Position numbers and translations under genes: made by a program. The notes under the pieces were generated by a model that saw only the letters and a program-made list of their open reading frames with translations, had not been told where the DNA came from and ran no database searches. From NCBI GenBank assembly GCA_005884705.1, contig VBAF01000171.1, forward strand, positions 1-13,144: DNA of 13,144 nt, read 5' to 3'. Numbering within the stretch: position 1 is the stretch's first letter; the number at the start of each line of letters is the position of its first letter. Positions 1-5,695 of this stretch are shown here, in pieces. Source of the DNA: Alphaproteobacteria bacterium (lineage in GTDB: Bacteria; Pseudomonadota; Alphaproteobacteria; Reyranellales; Reyranellaceae).

Positions 1-231
1 CATCGCCAGCCTCGTCCGGCGCAGCAGCACCAACGCACCCAGCACCAGTGCCAGCAGGTAGAGGAAGTAGGTCGCGCGCTGCGTGCCGGCCTTCAGCCCG
101 TCGGCCTGCCACAGCGCGAACGCCAGGATTGCCATCGCCAACAGCACGACCAGCGCCACCGCCGCCATGAGCGTGCGTTCGAAGCGGAAGGGCCGCGCCA
201 GGCCGAAATGATCCAGAAGCCAGAGCCGCAT
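1..231 (-). CDS. Partial integral membrane protein, unrecognised
   Basis: The reading frame starts with ATG at 231-229 and stays open for 77 codons to the window edge, so only the N-terminus is visible. The protein begins MRLWLLDHFGLARPF. It has two hydrophobic stretches, about residues 22-43 and 53-70, separated by a short polar loop (QADGLKAGTQR). This indicates an inner-membrane protein with at least two transmembrane helices. No convincing Shine-Dalgarno sequence precedes the ATG. The gene is divergent from holA with only 42 bases between the start codons. In many alphaproteobacteria lptE and leuS lie upstream of holA on the same strand; that is not the case here. I do not recognise the family. 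Confidence 0.6.
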   Translation of the reverse strand, partial: MRLWLLDHFGLARPFRFERTLMAAVALVVLLAMAILAFALWQADGLKAGTQRATYFLYLLALVLGALVLLRRTRLAM

Positions 232-273
232 CGTGGTTCGTCTTAGCACGGCGGGCGGTGCTATAGAGCGGCC

Positions 274-1299
274 GTGAAGATCGAGCCTCGCCAGGTCGAC
301 GCTTTCCTCAAGAAGCCGGACTCCCGGATCCGCGGCGTGGTCGTCCATGGCAACGACGACGGCCTGATCGGCGAGCGGGCGGCGCAGCTTGCGCGCACCG
401 TGTGCGAGGACCTCAAGGACCCGTTTCGCGTGGTCGATATCGCCGGCGATGCGCTGAAGGCCGACCCGGCCCGGCTGGCCGACGAGTTCGGCGCGATGTC
501 GCTGATGGGCGGCCGGCGGGTGGTCCGGGTGCGGCCGGCCGGCGAGGAATCGGCCGCGGCCCTCGAGAACCTGGTGGCGGCCGGCGCGGGCGACGCCCTC
601 ATCATCCTGGAGGGCGGCAACCTGACGCCGCGCTCGAGCCTGCGGGCGCTCGCCGAGACCGAGCCCTGCCTTGCAGCGCTACCCTGCTACGCCGACACCG
701 AGGAGGATCTCGAGCGGCTGGTCGAGGGCGCGACGCGGGCCGCCGGTTTCGCCGTCGAGCCGGACGCGCTCGGCTGGATCGTCGAGCGGCTGGGCGGCGA
801 TCGCGGCCAGAGCCGCAGCGAGATCGACAAGCTGCTGCTCTACAAGGCCGACGACGCCAGCAAGACCATCACGCTGGCCGACGCCGCGGCGGTGCTGGGC
901 GACAGCTCGGCGATGGAGATCGACGACGTGGTCGGCGCCACCTTCGACGGCAATCTCGCCACCCTCGACCGCGCGCTCGACCGGGTGTTCGCCGAGGGCG
1001 GCAACGCCGTGCAGCTCGTGCGCGCCCTGCAGCGCCACGCCGACCAGCTCCATCTCGTCTCGGGCCACGCCAAGGGCGGCAACCTCGAAGCGGCGATTTT
1101 CAAGGCGCGCGGCCTGCCGCGCGGCGGCCCGGTGCGCCGGCGCTTCGAGAACCATCTGCGCCGCTGGCCGCTGCCGCGGCTCGGCCACGCGCTCACGCGC
1201 ATCCTCGAGGCCGAGCTCGAATGCAAGTCGACCGGTTACCCGGACCAGACGATCGCCCGTCGCCTCTGCCTCTCCCTGGCGCGTGCGGGACGCGGCTAG
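274..1299 (+). CDS. holA: DNA polymerase III delta subunit (HolA)
   Basis: This is a 341-residue protein, the usual length for the delta subunit of the clamp-loader complex, which opens the beta sliding clamp and loads it on DNA. The N-terminal AAA+-like domain shows the family pattern: an early VHGNDDGLI segment (about residues 24-32), then GAMSLMGGRRVVRVRPAG (about 73-90). A helical C-terminal collar domain follows, with QLVRALQRHADQLH and a terminal region rich in Leu and Arg. The start is GTG at 274. An in-frame TAG at 244-246 excludes anything much longer, and no other start lies between. No clear ribosome-binding site precedes the GTG, and a TATAGA lies 7 bases upstream. In alphaproteobacteria holA typically faces parB; here the two still face each other but are about 8 kb apart. 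Confidence 0.9.
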   Translation: MKIEPRQVDAFLKKPDSRIRGVVVHGNDDGLIGERAAQLARTVCEDLKDPFRVVDIAGDALKADPARLADEFGAMSLMGGRRVVRVRPAGEESAAALENLVAAGAGDALIILEGGNLTPRSSLRALAETEPCLAALPCYADTEEDLERLVEGATRAAGFAVEPDALGWIVERLGGDRGQSRSEIDKLLLYKADDASKTITLADAAAVLGDSSAMEIDDVVGATFDGNLATLDRALDRVFAEGGNAVQLVRALQRHADQLHLVSGHAKGGNLEAAIFKARGLPRGGPVRRRFENHLRRWPLPRLGHALTRILEAELECKSTGYPDQTIARRLCLSLARAGRG

Positions 1300-1374
1300 T
1301 TTCTCGGTCGACGGATAGCAGCCTTCGATGCAGTCTTGGCCGTTCCTCGTATCGTGGACATTCTTGGGTTGAAG

Positions 1375-2025
1375 ATGGCAGCCAATACCACACCTGACGT
1401 CAGGCCTTTGTTTGCGACGCCGCTCGTCGTGTTCGACGTTCCCGACGCAGCCGCGCTCAATGTCGAGCTGCGCCGCGTCATCAAGGAGCGGATGACGTCC
1501 CATCCCAGCACGCAGAAGTCCAACATGGGCGGCTGGCAGTCGAGCTGGGACATGGACCGCTGGGGCGGGCCAGCCGCGATCAAGCTGCTCGCCTATGGGC
1601 GCAACGTCGCCAACCGCCTGACCACCGACCAGGAAGGCACTGTCGGCAAGGGCCCTTACCCCGGCCACTTCGCGGTGACCTGGATCGGCAACATGTGGGC
1701 GAACGTCAACCGCAGCGGCCACGGCAACGAGTACCATTCCCATCCCGGGTCCTACTGGTCAGGGACCTACTATGTCGATGACGGCGGCATCGCGGCCGAC
1801 CCCTCGCTCGGCGGCGAGCTCGAGTTCCTCGATCCGCGCGGACCGGTGCCGCTGATGAACGCGCCGCATTTGCGCATGGCCGGTCACCTGTCGGCGGGTT
1901 CGACCGAACGCATTCGCCCGCAAGCCGGACGGTTGGTGATGTTCCCGTCGTGGGTCTTCCATCAAGTGCGGCCTTATCACGGCGACGCCGAACGCATTTC
2001 GATCGCCTTCAACTTGGCGGTCTGA
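1375..2025 (+). CDS. Putative 2OG-Fe(II) oxygenase, TIGR02466-like
   Basis: This 216-residue protein has the conserved pattern of the TIGR02466 / 2OG-Fe(II) oxygenase family (double-stranded beta-helix fold). It contains a tryptophan-rich stretch (WIGNMWANV), then H121-S-H123-P-G-S followed by SGTYYV, a GELEFLDPRG strand, and PQAGRLVMFPSWVFHQVRPY with H196. It ends with R207-I-S-I-A-F-N. From family knowledge, the histidines of the first and second blocks are candidate iron ligands and R207 a candidate 2-oxoglutarate binder. The substrate is unknown. I chose the ATG at 1375, because the homologous part begins shortly after it; a TTG at 1336 would add 13 residues of unconvincing sequence. It follows holA on the same strand after 75 bases. 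No terminator is visible between them, so co-transcription is possible. Confidence 0.8.
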   Translation: MAANTTPDVRPLFATPLVVFDVPDAAALNVELRRVIKERMTSHPSTQKSNMGGWQSSWDMDRWGGPAAIKLLAYGRNVANRLTTDQEGTVGKGPYPGHFAVTWIGNMWANVNRSGHGNEYHSHPGSYWSGTYYVDDGGIAADPSLGGELEFLDPRGPVPLMNAPHLRMAGHLSAGSTERIRPQAGRLVMFPSWVFHQVRPYHGDAERISIAFNLAV

Positions 2026-2387
2026 CGGGGAATCGGAGAGGGCTTGGCTAGCCTGTCCGGCCATGCGGGCCGGATCCTGCCGAGCGCCGACGCGAGCGGT
2101 TAGCGCTTCTTGCCTTCGCCGCAGGTCAGCGAGCCTCATCCTGCGCGCCGACGAAGGCCTCCTCCCGGAGCAAAGAAGTGAAACTGTATTGTCCGTGTCG
2201 TAAGTCGACTGGGGAGACTTACGCTCGGCGATCGTCCGGACATAGAGTCCCAACTGCGCTTCCGCCCCGCTTCACGCGGACATCCCCCACCCACGGCGCC
2301 GGCCCCATCGCACATCGGAGCGTCGAGAAATCGGCGACGGACTTGCCCGAAGTCATGGCGACGCGCTGTACATCGCTTAGGCAAAGC
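2026..2387 (+). other. Intergenic region upstream of the FkbM-type gene
   Basis: This stretch of about 360 bases holds no gene I can support. An open frame continues upstream of the chosen methyltransferase start as far as a GTG at 2178. Its predicted residues (many Arg, Pro, Ser and Thr) do not look like a structured domain. A short stem-loop lies at 2200-2206 / 2216-2222 (GTAAGTC paired with GACTTAC, 9-base loop) without a T tract, so it is not a typical intrinsic terminator. The promoter of the methyltransferase gene probably lies here, but I cannot place its boxes. Confidence 0.5.
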
Positions 2388-3095
2388 ATGCCCATCCAAC
2401 CTGCGATCGAGAGGCCCCGGCAATGGAACGCGAAGCAGGCGCTTCGCTCGCTGCTTCCCCAGGCCGCCCTGAATTGGCGCGAGGCCAGCTACTTCAAGAA
2501 GTTCGGCGAGGTCGAGATGCATCTCGTCGAGATTCTTTGCCGCAATGATCAGGACGCGATCGATGTCGGGACGAACTACGGCGGCTACATCCATTTCATG
2601 CGCCGCCATGCACGCCGCGTGCTTGGCTTTGAACCGATCCCCGAATTCGTCGAGCTGTTGCGACGCAAGTTTCCGCGCGACGTGACGATCGAGCCGATCG
2701 CCCTGTCGGACGGGGCCGGCGAGGCGGAGCTCTACATGCCGCTGATCGGCGACGTGATGGTGTCGGGCTGCTCGACGATTTCGGCCGCCGCCTCGGCCGC
2801 CTATCCCGCGCACCGGCGGCTGAGGGTGCGCACGGCACGGCTCGACGACGTCTACGCCGGTACCGTCGGCTTCATCAAGATCGACGTCGAGGGCCACCAA
2901 CAGGCGGTGCTGGACGGCGCGGCCGGGACCATCGCCCGCTGTCGGCCGCGCCTCCTCGTCGAGATCGACCAGAAGTTGGCGCCCGGCGGCCTGGAACGAG
3001 CCAAAGCGTACTTCGACCGATTGGGCTATAGCGGCCATTATGTTCATCGCGGCCGGCTCGGCCGGCTGGAAGACTTCTCCGTCGCCAGACTATGA
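2388..3095 (+). CDS. FkbM-family SAM-dependent methyltransferase, 3' end apparently frameshifted
   Basis: The frame encodes 235 residues with the FkbM-type Rossmann methyltransferase pattern. Motif I, AIDVGTNYGG, is at residues 57-66 (D59 and G61 in the SAM loop). It is followed by a GFEPIPEFVELLRRKF acidic-loop region, then IALSDGAGEAEL. The signature IKIDVEGHQQAVLDGA has D166 and E168. Members of this family O-methylate sugars or small molecules; the substrate here cannot be told. The start at 2388 is supported by AGG at 2379-2381, six bases upstream. An ATG at 2355 is a possible alternative. The frame closes with TGA at 3093-3095 after FSVARL, which is earlier than family members usually end. 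The expected C-terminal sequence continues in the next frame (see 3088-3183). The gene converges on the encapsulin operon. Confidence 0.8.
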   Translation: MPIQPAIERPRQWNAKQALRSLLPQAALNWREASYFKKFGEVEMHLVEILCRNDQDAIDVGTNYGGYIHFMRRHARRVLGFEPIPEFVELLRRKFPRDVTIEPIALSDGAGEAELYMPLIGDVMVSGCSTISAAASAAYPAHRRLRVRTARLDDVYAGTVGFIKIDVEGHQQAVLDGAAGTIARCRPRLLVEIDQKLAPGGLERAKAYFDRLGYSGHYVHRGRLGRLEDFSVARL

Positions 3096-3183
3096 CGACT
3101 ACGTCGACAACTTCATCTTCCTGCCGCCCGGCGAGCCTGGCGACACCGAAGACAACATGCGCAAGCGTCTCGCCTCGATCTAG
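3088..3183 (+). pseudogene. Out-of-frame C-terminal tail of the FkbM methyltransferase
   Basis: Read one base further on from the main frame, this stretch gives DYDDYVDNFIFLPPGEP and ends ...MRKRLASI before TAG at 3181-3183. An aromatic/acidic segment followed by DNFIFLP is the way FkbM-type proteins commonly end. The shift lies somewhere around 3070-3093. It corresponds to one extra base, or two missing bases, in this sequence. Either the gene carries a genuine frameshift that trims about 30 residues or this is a sequencing error. The ATG at 3092, which overlaps the main stop codon, opens yet another frame that looks like noise. Confidence 0.6.
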
Positions 3184-3228
3184 ACGAAGCTTCCGTGTCG
3201 ACGACCGTTCAATCGCGAGCAGCGCGCC

Positions 3229-4068
3229 TCATGGCTTCGCCTTGCCCCCCGTGGTGAGCGGGATCGCCGCCTGCTCGGTCAGGATCAGGAAGGTGAAGCT
3301 CTCCTCGATGTAGAGCCGCACGCGCTCGGTGTCGTGCTCGAGGTAGCCGATCGAGAAGTCCTGGCCGACCGACAGCTCGAAGTCGCCGCCGCGCTGGGAG
3401 ATCACCAGGCCACCGTCGATGCCGGGCGCCCAGACGAGGTCGCCGTCGACCAGCCGTTGGACGTGGCTGATGATCGGATAACCCGAATCGGTGCGCGACG
3501 AGAGGTCCTTGTAGAGCTGCTCGTTCAGCACCACGGCGAACGGTCCCTCGACACCTTCGTCGCGCAGCCGGGTCAGCGCCGTCGCCACCGCGAGCGGATA
3601 GTCGGCGTGGCTGGCACCGAGCGGCACGGCAACGCCGGCGCGCTTTTCGCAGATGCCGGTGATGTGTGCGGCGGCATAGCCGTGGAACGCCGAACGGTCT
3701 TCGGCGATGGCGATCAGGCGTGCCGCTGCCGTCACGTTGTCGAGATCGGGATCGCGCGCGCCGCGGTCGATCGCGTCGAGTTCGGTGCGCGGCATGTCGA
3801 ACGGGATGCGCAGCTCGACCAGCGGCTGGATGCGGCGCAGCCGCGCCTGCACGGCCTTGGCATTGCTCGGGGAGGCGATCGGATCGGCACGGCCGAGCTC
3901 GACGTCGGAGGCGCCCCAGCCCATCGGGCCCTTGAAGTCCATCGGTCCCTTGAAGTCGACGACCCGGCGCGCCGCCAGCAGCGCGCGCAGGGTGCGGCGC
4001 GCCTCCTTCTCGATCTCTTCCCAGCCGGCCGCGGTGATCGGCGCCTTTTCGCGGAACAGGTGGTTCAT
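3229..4068 (-). CDS. Encapsulin nanocompartment shell protein (family 1)
   Basis: This 279-residue protein has the HK97-like fold family pattern of family 1 encapsulins (linocin/CFP29 type), which self-assemble into icosahedral shells around cargo enzymes. Recognisable blocks are the N-terminal MNHLFREKAPITAAGWEEIE helix, which in this family forms the cargo-binding inner face, then ARRVVDFKGP, then PLVELRIPFDM. Later blocks are EGPFAVVLNEQLYKDL and the C-terminal LVISQRGGDFELSVGQDFSIGY followed by FTFLILTE. The start ATG overlaps the stop of the ferritin cargo gene (ATGA at 4065-4068). GGAG lies seven bases upstream, so translation is probably coupled. Residues 38-49 contain a tandem duplication DFKGPM-DFKGPM, where family members normally have a single copy before GW. 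That adds six residues near the base of the E-loop. Confidence 0.95.
   Translation of the reverse strand: MNHLFREKAPITAAGWEEIEKEARRTLRALLAARRVVDFKGPMDFKGPMGWGASDVELGRADPIASPSNAKAVQARLRRIQPLVELRIPFDMPRTELDAIDRGARDPDLDNVTAAARLIAIAEDRSAFHGYAAAHITGICEKRAGVAVPLGASHADYPLAVATALTRLRDEGVEGPFAVVLNEQLYKDLSSRTDSGYPIISHVQRLVDGDLVWAPGIDGGLVISQRGGDFELSVGQDFSIGYLEHDTERVRLYIEESFTFLILTEQAAIPLTTGGKAKP
3922..3957 (-). repeat. 18-bp in-frame tandem duplication within the encapsulin gene
   Basis: Two adjacent 18-base units (3922-3939 and 3940-3957) differ at one position (3928 versus 3946, a silent GGC/GGA difference). Each encodes DFKGPM, residues 38-43 and 44-49 of the shell protein. The Thermotoga maritima encapsulin, as I recall it, has one such unit (VDVEGPYGW) at this place. 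The silent difference means the duplication has existed long enough to diverge, or one copy is selected. Confidence 0.9.
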
Positions 4069-4451
4069 TTCGGGGCTCCGCTGCCGCGCAGGCTGCCGAT
4101 GCCGAGGCTGCCGTCGGCCGCCGGCGCGCTCGCTTCGGCGCCGCCGCCGGACACCATTTCGGCCTCGATCTCGGTGATCGGGCCGTCGCTGAACAGGAAG
4201 GTCTTGAGATGCTGCGCGAGCTTGGCATCGCCGCGGCGCAGCCATTCGAGCACCATCGCCGCGTGCTCCTTCTCCTCGTCGCGATTGTGCTCGAGGATGG
4301 CGCGCAGATCGGGATTGGCGGTGGCCTTGGCGCGCTGGTTGTACCAGTCGACCGCCTCGAGCTCCTCCATCAGCGACACGATCGCCCGATGGGTGTCGAT
4401 CACCTCGGCGCCCAGCGCCTCGGCATTTTCGTGGAGCGATTCACTCGACAT
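4065..4451 (-). CDS. Encapsulated ferritin-like cargo protein (EncFtn)
   Basis: This 128-residue protein matches encapsulated ferritins, which oxidise and mineralise iron inside encapsulin shells. Two helices carry the family residues in HRAIVSLMEELEAVDWY and HNRDEEKEHAAMVLEWL. By spacing, E30, W36, E60 and H63 correspond to the ferroxidase residues E32, W38, E62 and H65 of the Rhodospirillum rubrum protein (family knowledge). After a flexible Gly/Ala/Ser linker, the C-terminus carries the targeting peptide DGSLGIGSLRG. The start ATG at 4451 has GGGAGG (4459-4464) seven bases upstream. It is the first gene of a two-gene operon with the shell protein (4-base ATGA overlap), the usual order for these systems. 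The protein lacks a second pair of ferritin helices, as expected for a form that assembles by dimerisation. Confidence 0.95.
   Translation of the reverse strand: MSSESLHENAEALGAEVIDTHRAIVSLMEELEAVDWYNQRAKATANPDLRAILEHNRDEEKEHAAMVLEWLRRGDAKLAQHLKTFLFSDGPITEIEAEMVSGGGAEASAPAADGSLGIGSLRGSGAPK
4083..4115 (-). other. Encapsulin cargo-loading peptide
   Basis: Residues 113-123 of the ferritin protein (DGSLGIGSLRG) fit the consensus of family 1 targeting peptides, a small hydrophobic LGIGSL-type core followed by a basic residue, at the end of a disordered tail. This segment is expected to dock in a pocket on the inner face of the shell protein encoded next to it. The tail extends five residues past the core (GSGAPK), which is common. 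Confidence 0.9.
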
Positions 4452-4458
4452 TCGCCCG

Positions 4459-4464
4459 CCTCCC
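4459..4464 (-). promoter_or_regulatory. Ribosome-binding site of the EncFtn gene
   Basis: GGGAGG on the minus strand, seven bases before the ATG at 4451. It is the strongest Shine-Dalgarno match near a start in this window and it settles the start choice for the cargo gene. Confidence 0.8.
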
Positions 4465-4544
4465 GCACTCGGACGAACGCATAGTCCGGCCGTACCAAGC
4501 GATGAACGCCCGAGATTTGCGAAAGTTCCGCCACTCGCCCGGTC

Positions 4545-4642
4545 TAGGGTCTTTCCGATAGAGACGGAATCAGCAGTTACAGCTTTCCTCCCCATTCCGA
4601 TGGGGAGGAAAGAGCCAATCCACCTCTGCCAGAAAGACCCTA
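4545..4642. mobile_element. Small TA-flanked inverted-repeat element (MITE-like)
   Basis: The element is 94 bp (4547-4640) between two TA dinucleotides (4545-4546 and 4641-4642). Its ends are perfect 9-bp inverted repeats (GGGTCTTTC / GAAAGACCC), or 11 bp if the TAs are counted. The similarity continues inward to about 22 bp with mostly transition differences. At the centre is a perfect 13-bp stem (4583-4595 / 4600-4612, CTTTCCTCCCCAT) with a 4-base loop. TA duplication and end-to-end folding are typical of small non-autonomous elements mobilised by IS630/Tc1-type transposases. It encodes nothing. The right-hand TA forms the first two bases of the response regulator's TAG stop. Four of the five transition mismatches would be G-U pairs in minus-strand RNA. 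The hairpin may therefore also act as a transcript 3' structure, but no T tract follows. Confidence 0.6.
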
Positions 4643-5365
4643 ATCGTCGGGCGGCACGAACATGTAGCCGGCGCCGCGCACCGTGCGGATCGAGGTCGGC
4701 CGCGTCGGGTCGGTCTCGATCTTGCGGCGGATGCGCAGGATGCGGATGTCGATCGCCCGGTCGAAGGCCTCCATCTCGCGATGGCTGGTGGTCTCGAGCA
4801 GCCAGTCGCGGCTGAGCGGCCGGTTGGGATTCTCGGCGAACAGCCTCAGCAACTCGAACTCGCCGGCGCGCAGCGGCACTTCCTCGCCGCTGAGCGCCGT
4901 CATGCGGCGGCCGGAAAGGTCGAGCAGGCACTTGCCCATGCGGATCCGCTCGCCGGGCGTCGCCGCCGCGGCGCCGCCGGCGCGGCGCAGCACCGCCTTC
5001 ATGCGGGCGATCAGGGCGCGCCCCTCGTACGGCTTGGCGATGTAGTCGTCGGCGCCGGTCTCCAGCCCGACCACCTGGTCGAACGTGTCGTCGCTCGCCG
5101 TCAACATGATGATGCCCATGCGCTTGCTGCGCTCGCGCAGATAGCGGGCGAGCGCGAAGCCGTCCTCGCCGCCGGGCAGGCGCAGGTCGAGCAGCACCAG
5201 GGCCGGCGGATCCTTCTCGACCAGCCGGCGCAACGCAGTGCCCGACTCCACGCCGGTGGCGCGATAGCCCTTGTCATCGAGGAAGTCGACGAGAGTTTCC
5301 CGTTGAAACTGTTCGTCCTCCACGACGATGACATGCGGACGCGGGTCCTTGAGCTTGGTGGCCAT
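4640..5365 (-). CDS. OmpR/PhoB-family response regulator (TorR-like)
   Basis: This 241-residue protein has a receiver domain and a winged-helix DNA-binding domain. The receiver (residues 11-125) shows the acidic pocket E16-D17, phospho-acceptor D60 (VLLDLRLPGGEDG), the conserved T89 (IIMLTAS) and K111 (DYIAKPY). The C-terminal domain (about 140-238) has ELLRLFAENPNRPLSRDWLL, then the recognition-helix region RAIDIRILRIRRKIE and the wing RTVRGAGYMFVP. The start ATG at 5365 has AGGA six bases upstream. It is divergent from the hybrid kinase at 5696, which makes the two likely partners; in TorR/TorS-type relays a hybrid kinase with an Hpt domain phosphorylates such a regulator. The regulated genes are unknown, but the encapsulin operon lies directly downstream. 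The stop codon is formed at the edge of the MITE-like element, so the last residues may not be the ancestral ones. Confidence 0.9.
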   Translation of the reverse strand: MATKLKDPRPHVIVVEDEQFQRETLVDFLDDKGYRATGVESGTALRRLVEKDPPALVLLDLRLPGGEDGFALARYLRERSKRMGIIMLTASDDTFDQVVGLETGADDYIAKPYEGRALIARMKAVLRRAGGAAAATPGERIRMGKCLLDLSGRRMTALSGEEVPLRAGEFELLRLFAENPNRPLSRDWLLETTSHREMEAFDRAIDIRILRIRRKIETDPTRPTSIRTVRGAGYMFVPPDD

Positions 5366-5381
5366 GGCCCATCCTGCCCGG

Positions 5382-5419
5382 CGTGCGCAATAACCTCAAG
5401 CGCGCGCAATAAACCCAAG
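5382..5419 (-). repeat. 19-bp tandem direct repeat upstream of the response regulator
   Basis: Two adjacent units (5382-5400 and 5401-5419) match at 16 of 19 positions; on the plus strand each reads CGYGCGCAATAAMCYCAAG. They end 17 bases upstream of the regulator start codon, between that start and the terminator at 5446-5472. OmpR/PhoB-family regulators commonly bind tandem direct repeats, so this is a candidate autoregulatory operator. That role is inference only. Confidence 0.5.
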
Positions 5420-5445
5420 ACCGAACGGAGGAGGAGCAGGCTGAC

Positions 5446-5472
5446 AAAAAGACGGCGCCCGAAGGCGCCGTC
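5446..5472 (-). terminator. Intrinsic terminator
   Basis: Perfect 9-bp stem GACGGCGCC / GGCGCCGTC (5472-5464 with 5459-5451) with a TTCG loop, followed on the minus strand by five T residues (5450-5446). It acts towards the response regulator. No protein gene on the minus strand ends here, so it most likely closes a small RNA or attenuates a leader. Confidence 0.85.
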
Positions 5473-5550
5473 TGACGGCCGGAGTGTGTTGGGAGGATCC
5501 GGACCGTGGAGCGCCGGTGGTGTGAAGCCGGCGCTTGGGAGGGTATGACG
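5446..5550 (-). ncRNA. Candidate small RNA with UCCUCCC loop and intrinsic terminator
   Basis: Three consecutive stem-loops can be drawn on the minus strand. The first is 5535-5528 / 5517-5510 (AGCGCCGG with CCGGCGCT, 10-base loop). The second is 5507-5498 / 5483-5475, nine pairs with one bulge, which presents UCCUCCCAACACAC in a 14-base loop. The third is a perfect GC-rich 9-bp stem with a UUCG loop (5472-5451), followed by TTTTT. A second CCCUCCCAA lies unpaired just upstream (5543-5535). CCUCCC-type loops are complementary to Shine-Dalgarno sequences and occur in known alphaproteobacterial trans-acting sRNAs. The 5' end is a guess from an extended -10-like TGCTAATCT (TAATCT at 5562-5557); no good -35 is visible. 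Alternatively this is a leader with a terminator upstream of the response regulator. Confidence 0.55.
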
Positions 5551-5605
5551 GCACGGAGATTAGCAATCAGACATATCTCGCCTATTGCGCGGATCGCGCG
5601 GATTG

Positions 5606-5648
5606 GTTTCGTGGGTTACGATGAAGGCGTCCGCGTTACCCACGAAAC
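5606..5648. promoter_or_regulatory. 14-bp inverted repeat between sRNA region and kinase gene
   Basis: The left arm GTTTCGTGGGTTAC (5606-5619) and right arm GTTACCCACGAAAC (5635-5648) pair at all but one position, with a 15-base spacer. It lies 47 bases upstream of the kinase start and about 45 bases upstream of the -10-like sequence of the candidate sRNA. It has no T tract on either side. A TTGACC at 5652-5657 could be a -35 box for the kinase, but no clear -10 follows. An operator for a dimeric regulator is the simplest reading. Confidence 0.5.
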
Positions 5649-5695
5649 ATATTGACCGTCCGACGTGACTGGCCGGAAACCGCATCTGTGGGACC

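Noticed and set aside
402..1397. Alternative plus-strand frame overlapping holA
   Set aside because: Arg/Gly/Pro-rich shadow frame; the holA frame has the family motifs.
2200..2222. Stem-loop upstream of the methyltransferase as a terminator of the oxygenase gene
   Set aside because: Only seven base pairs, no T tract, and 175 bases beyond the oxygenase stop; kept only as a note in the intergenic entry.
3092..3313. Small frame starting at the ATG that overlaps the FkbM stop
   Set aside because: Its Ser/Thr/Arg-rich product has no recognisable pattern and runs into the 3' end of the convergent encapsulin gene. The neighbouring frame, which continues the FkbM protein, is the informative one.
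3334..4815. Long plus-strand frame opposite encapsulin and EncFtn
   Set aside because: Antisense shadow of three recognisable minus-strand genes; no family motif of its own.
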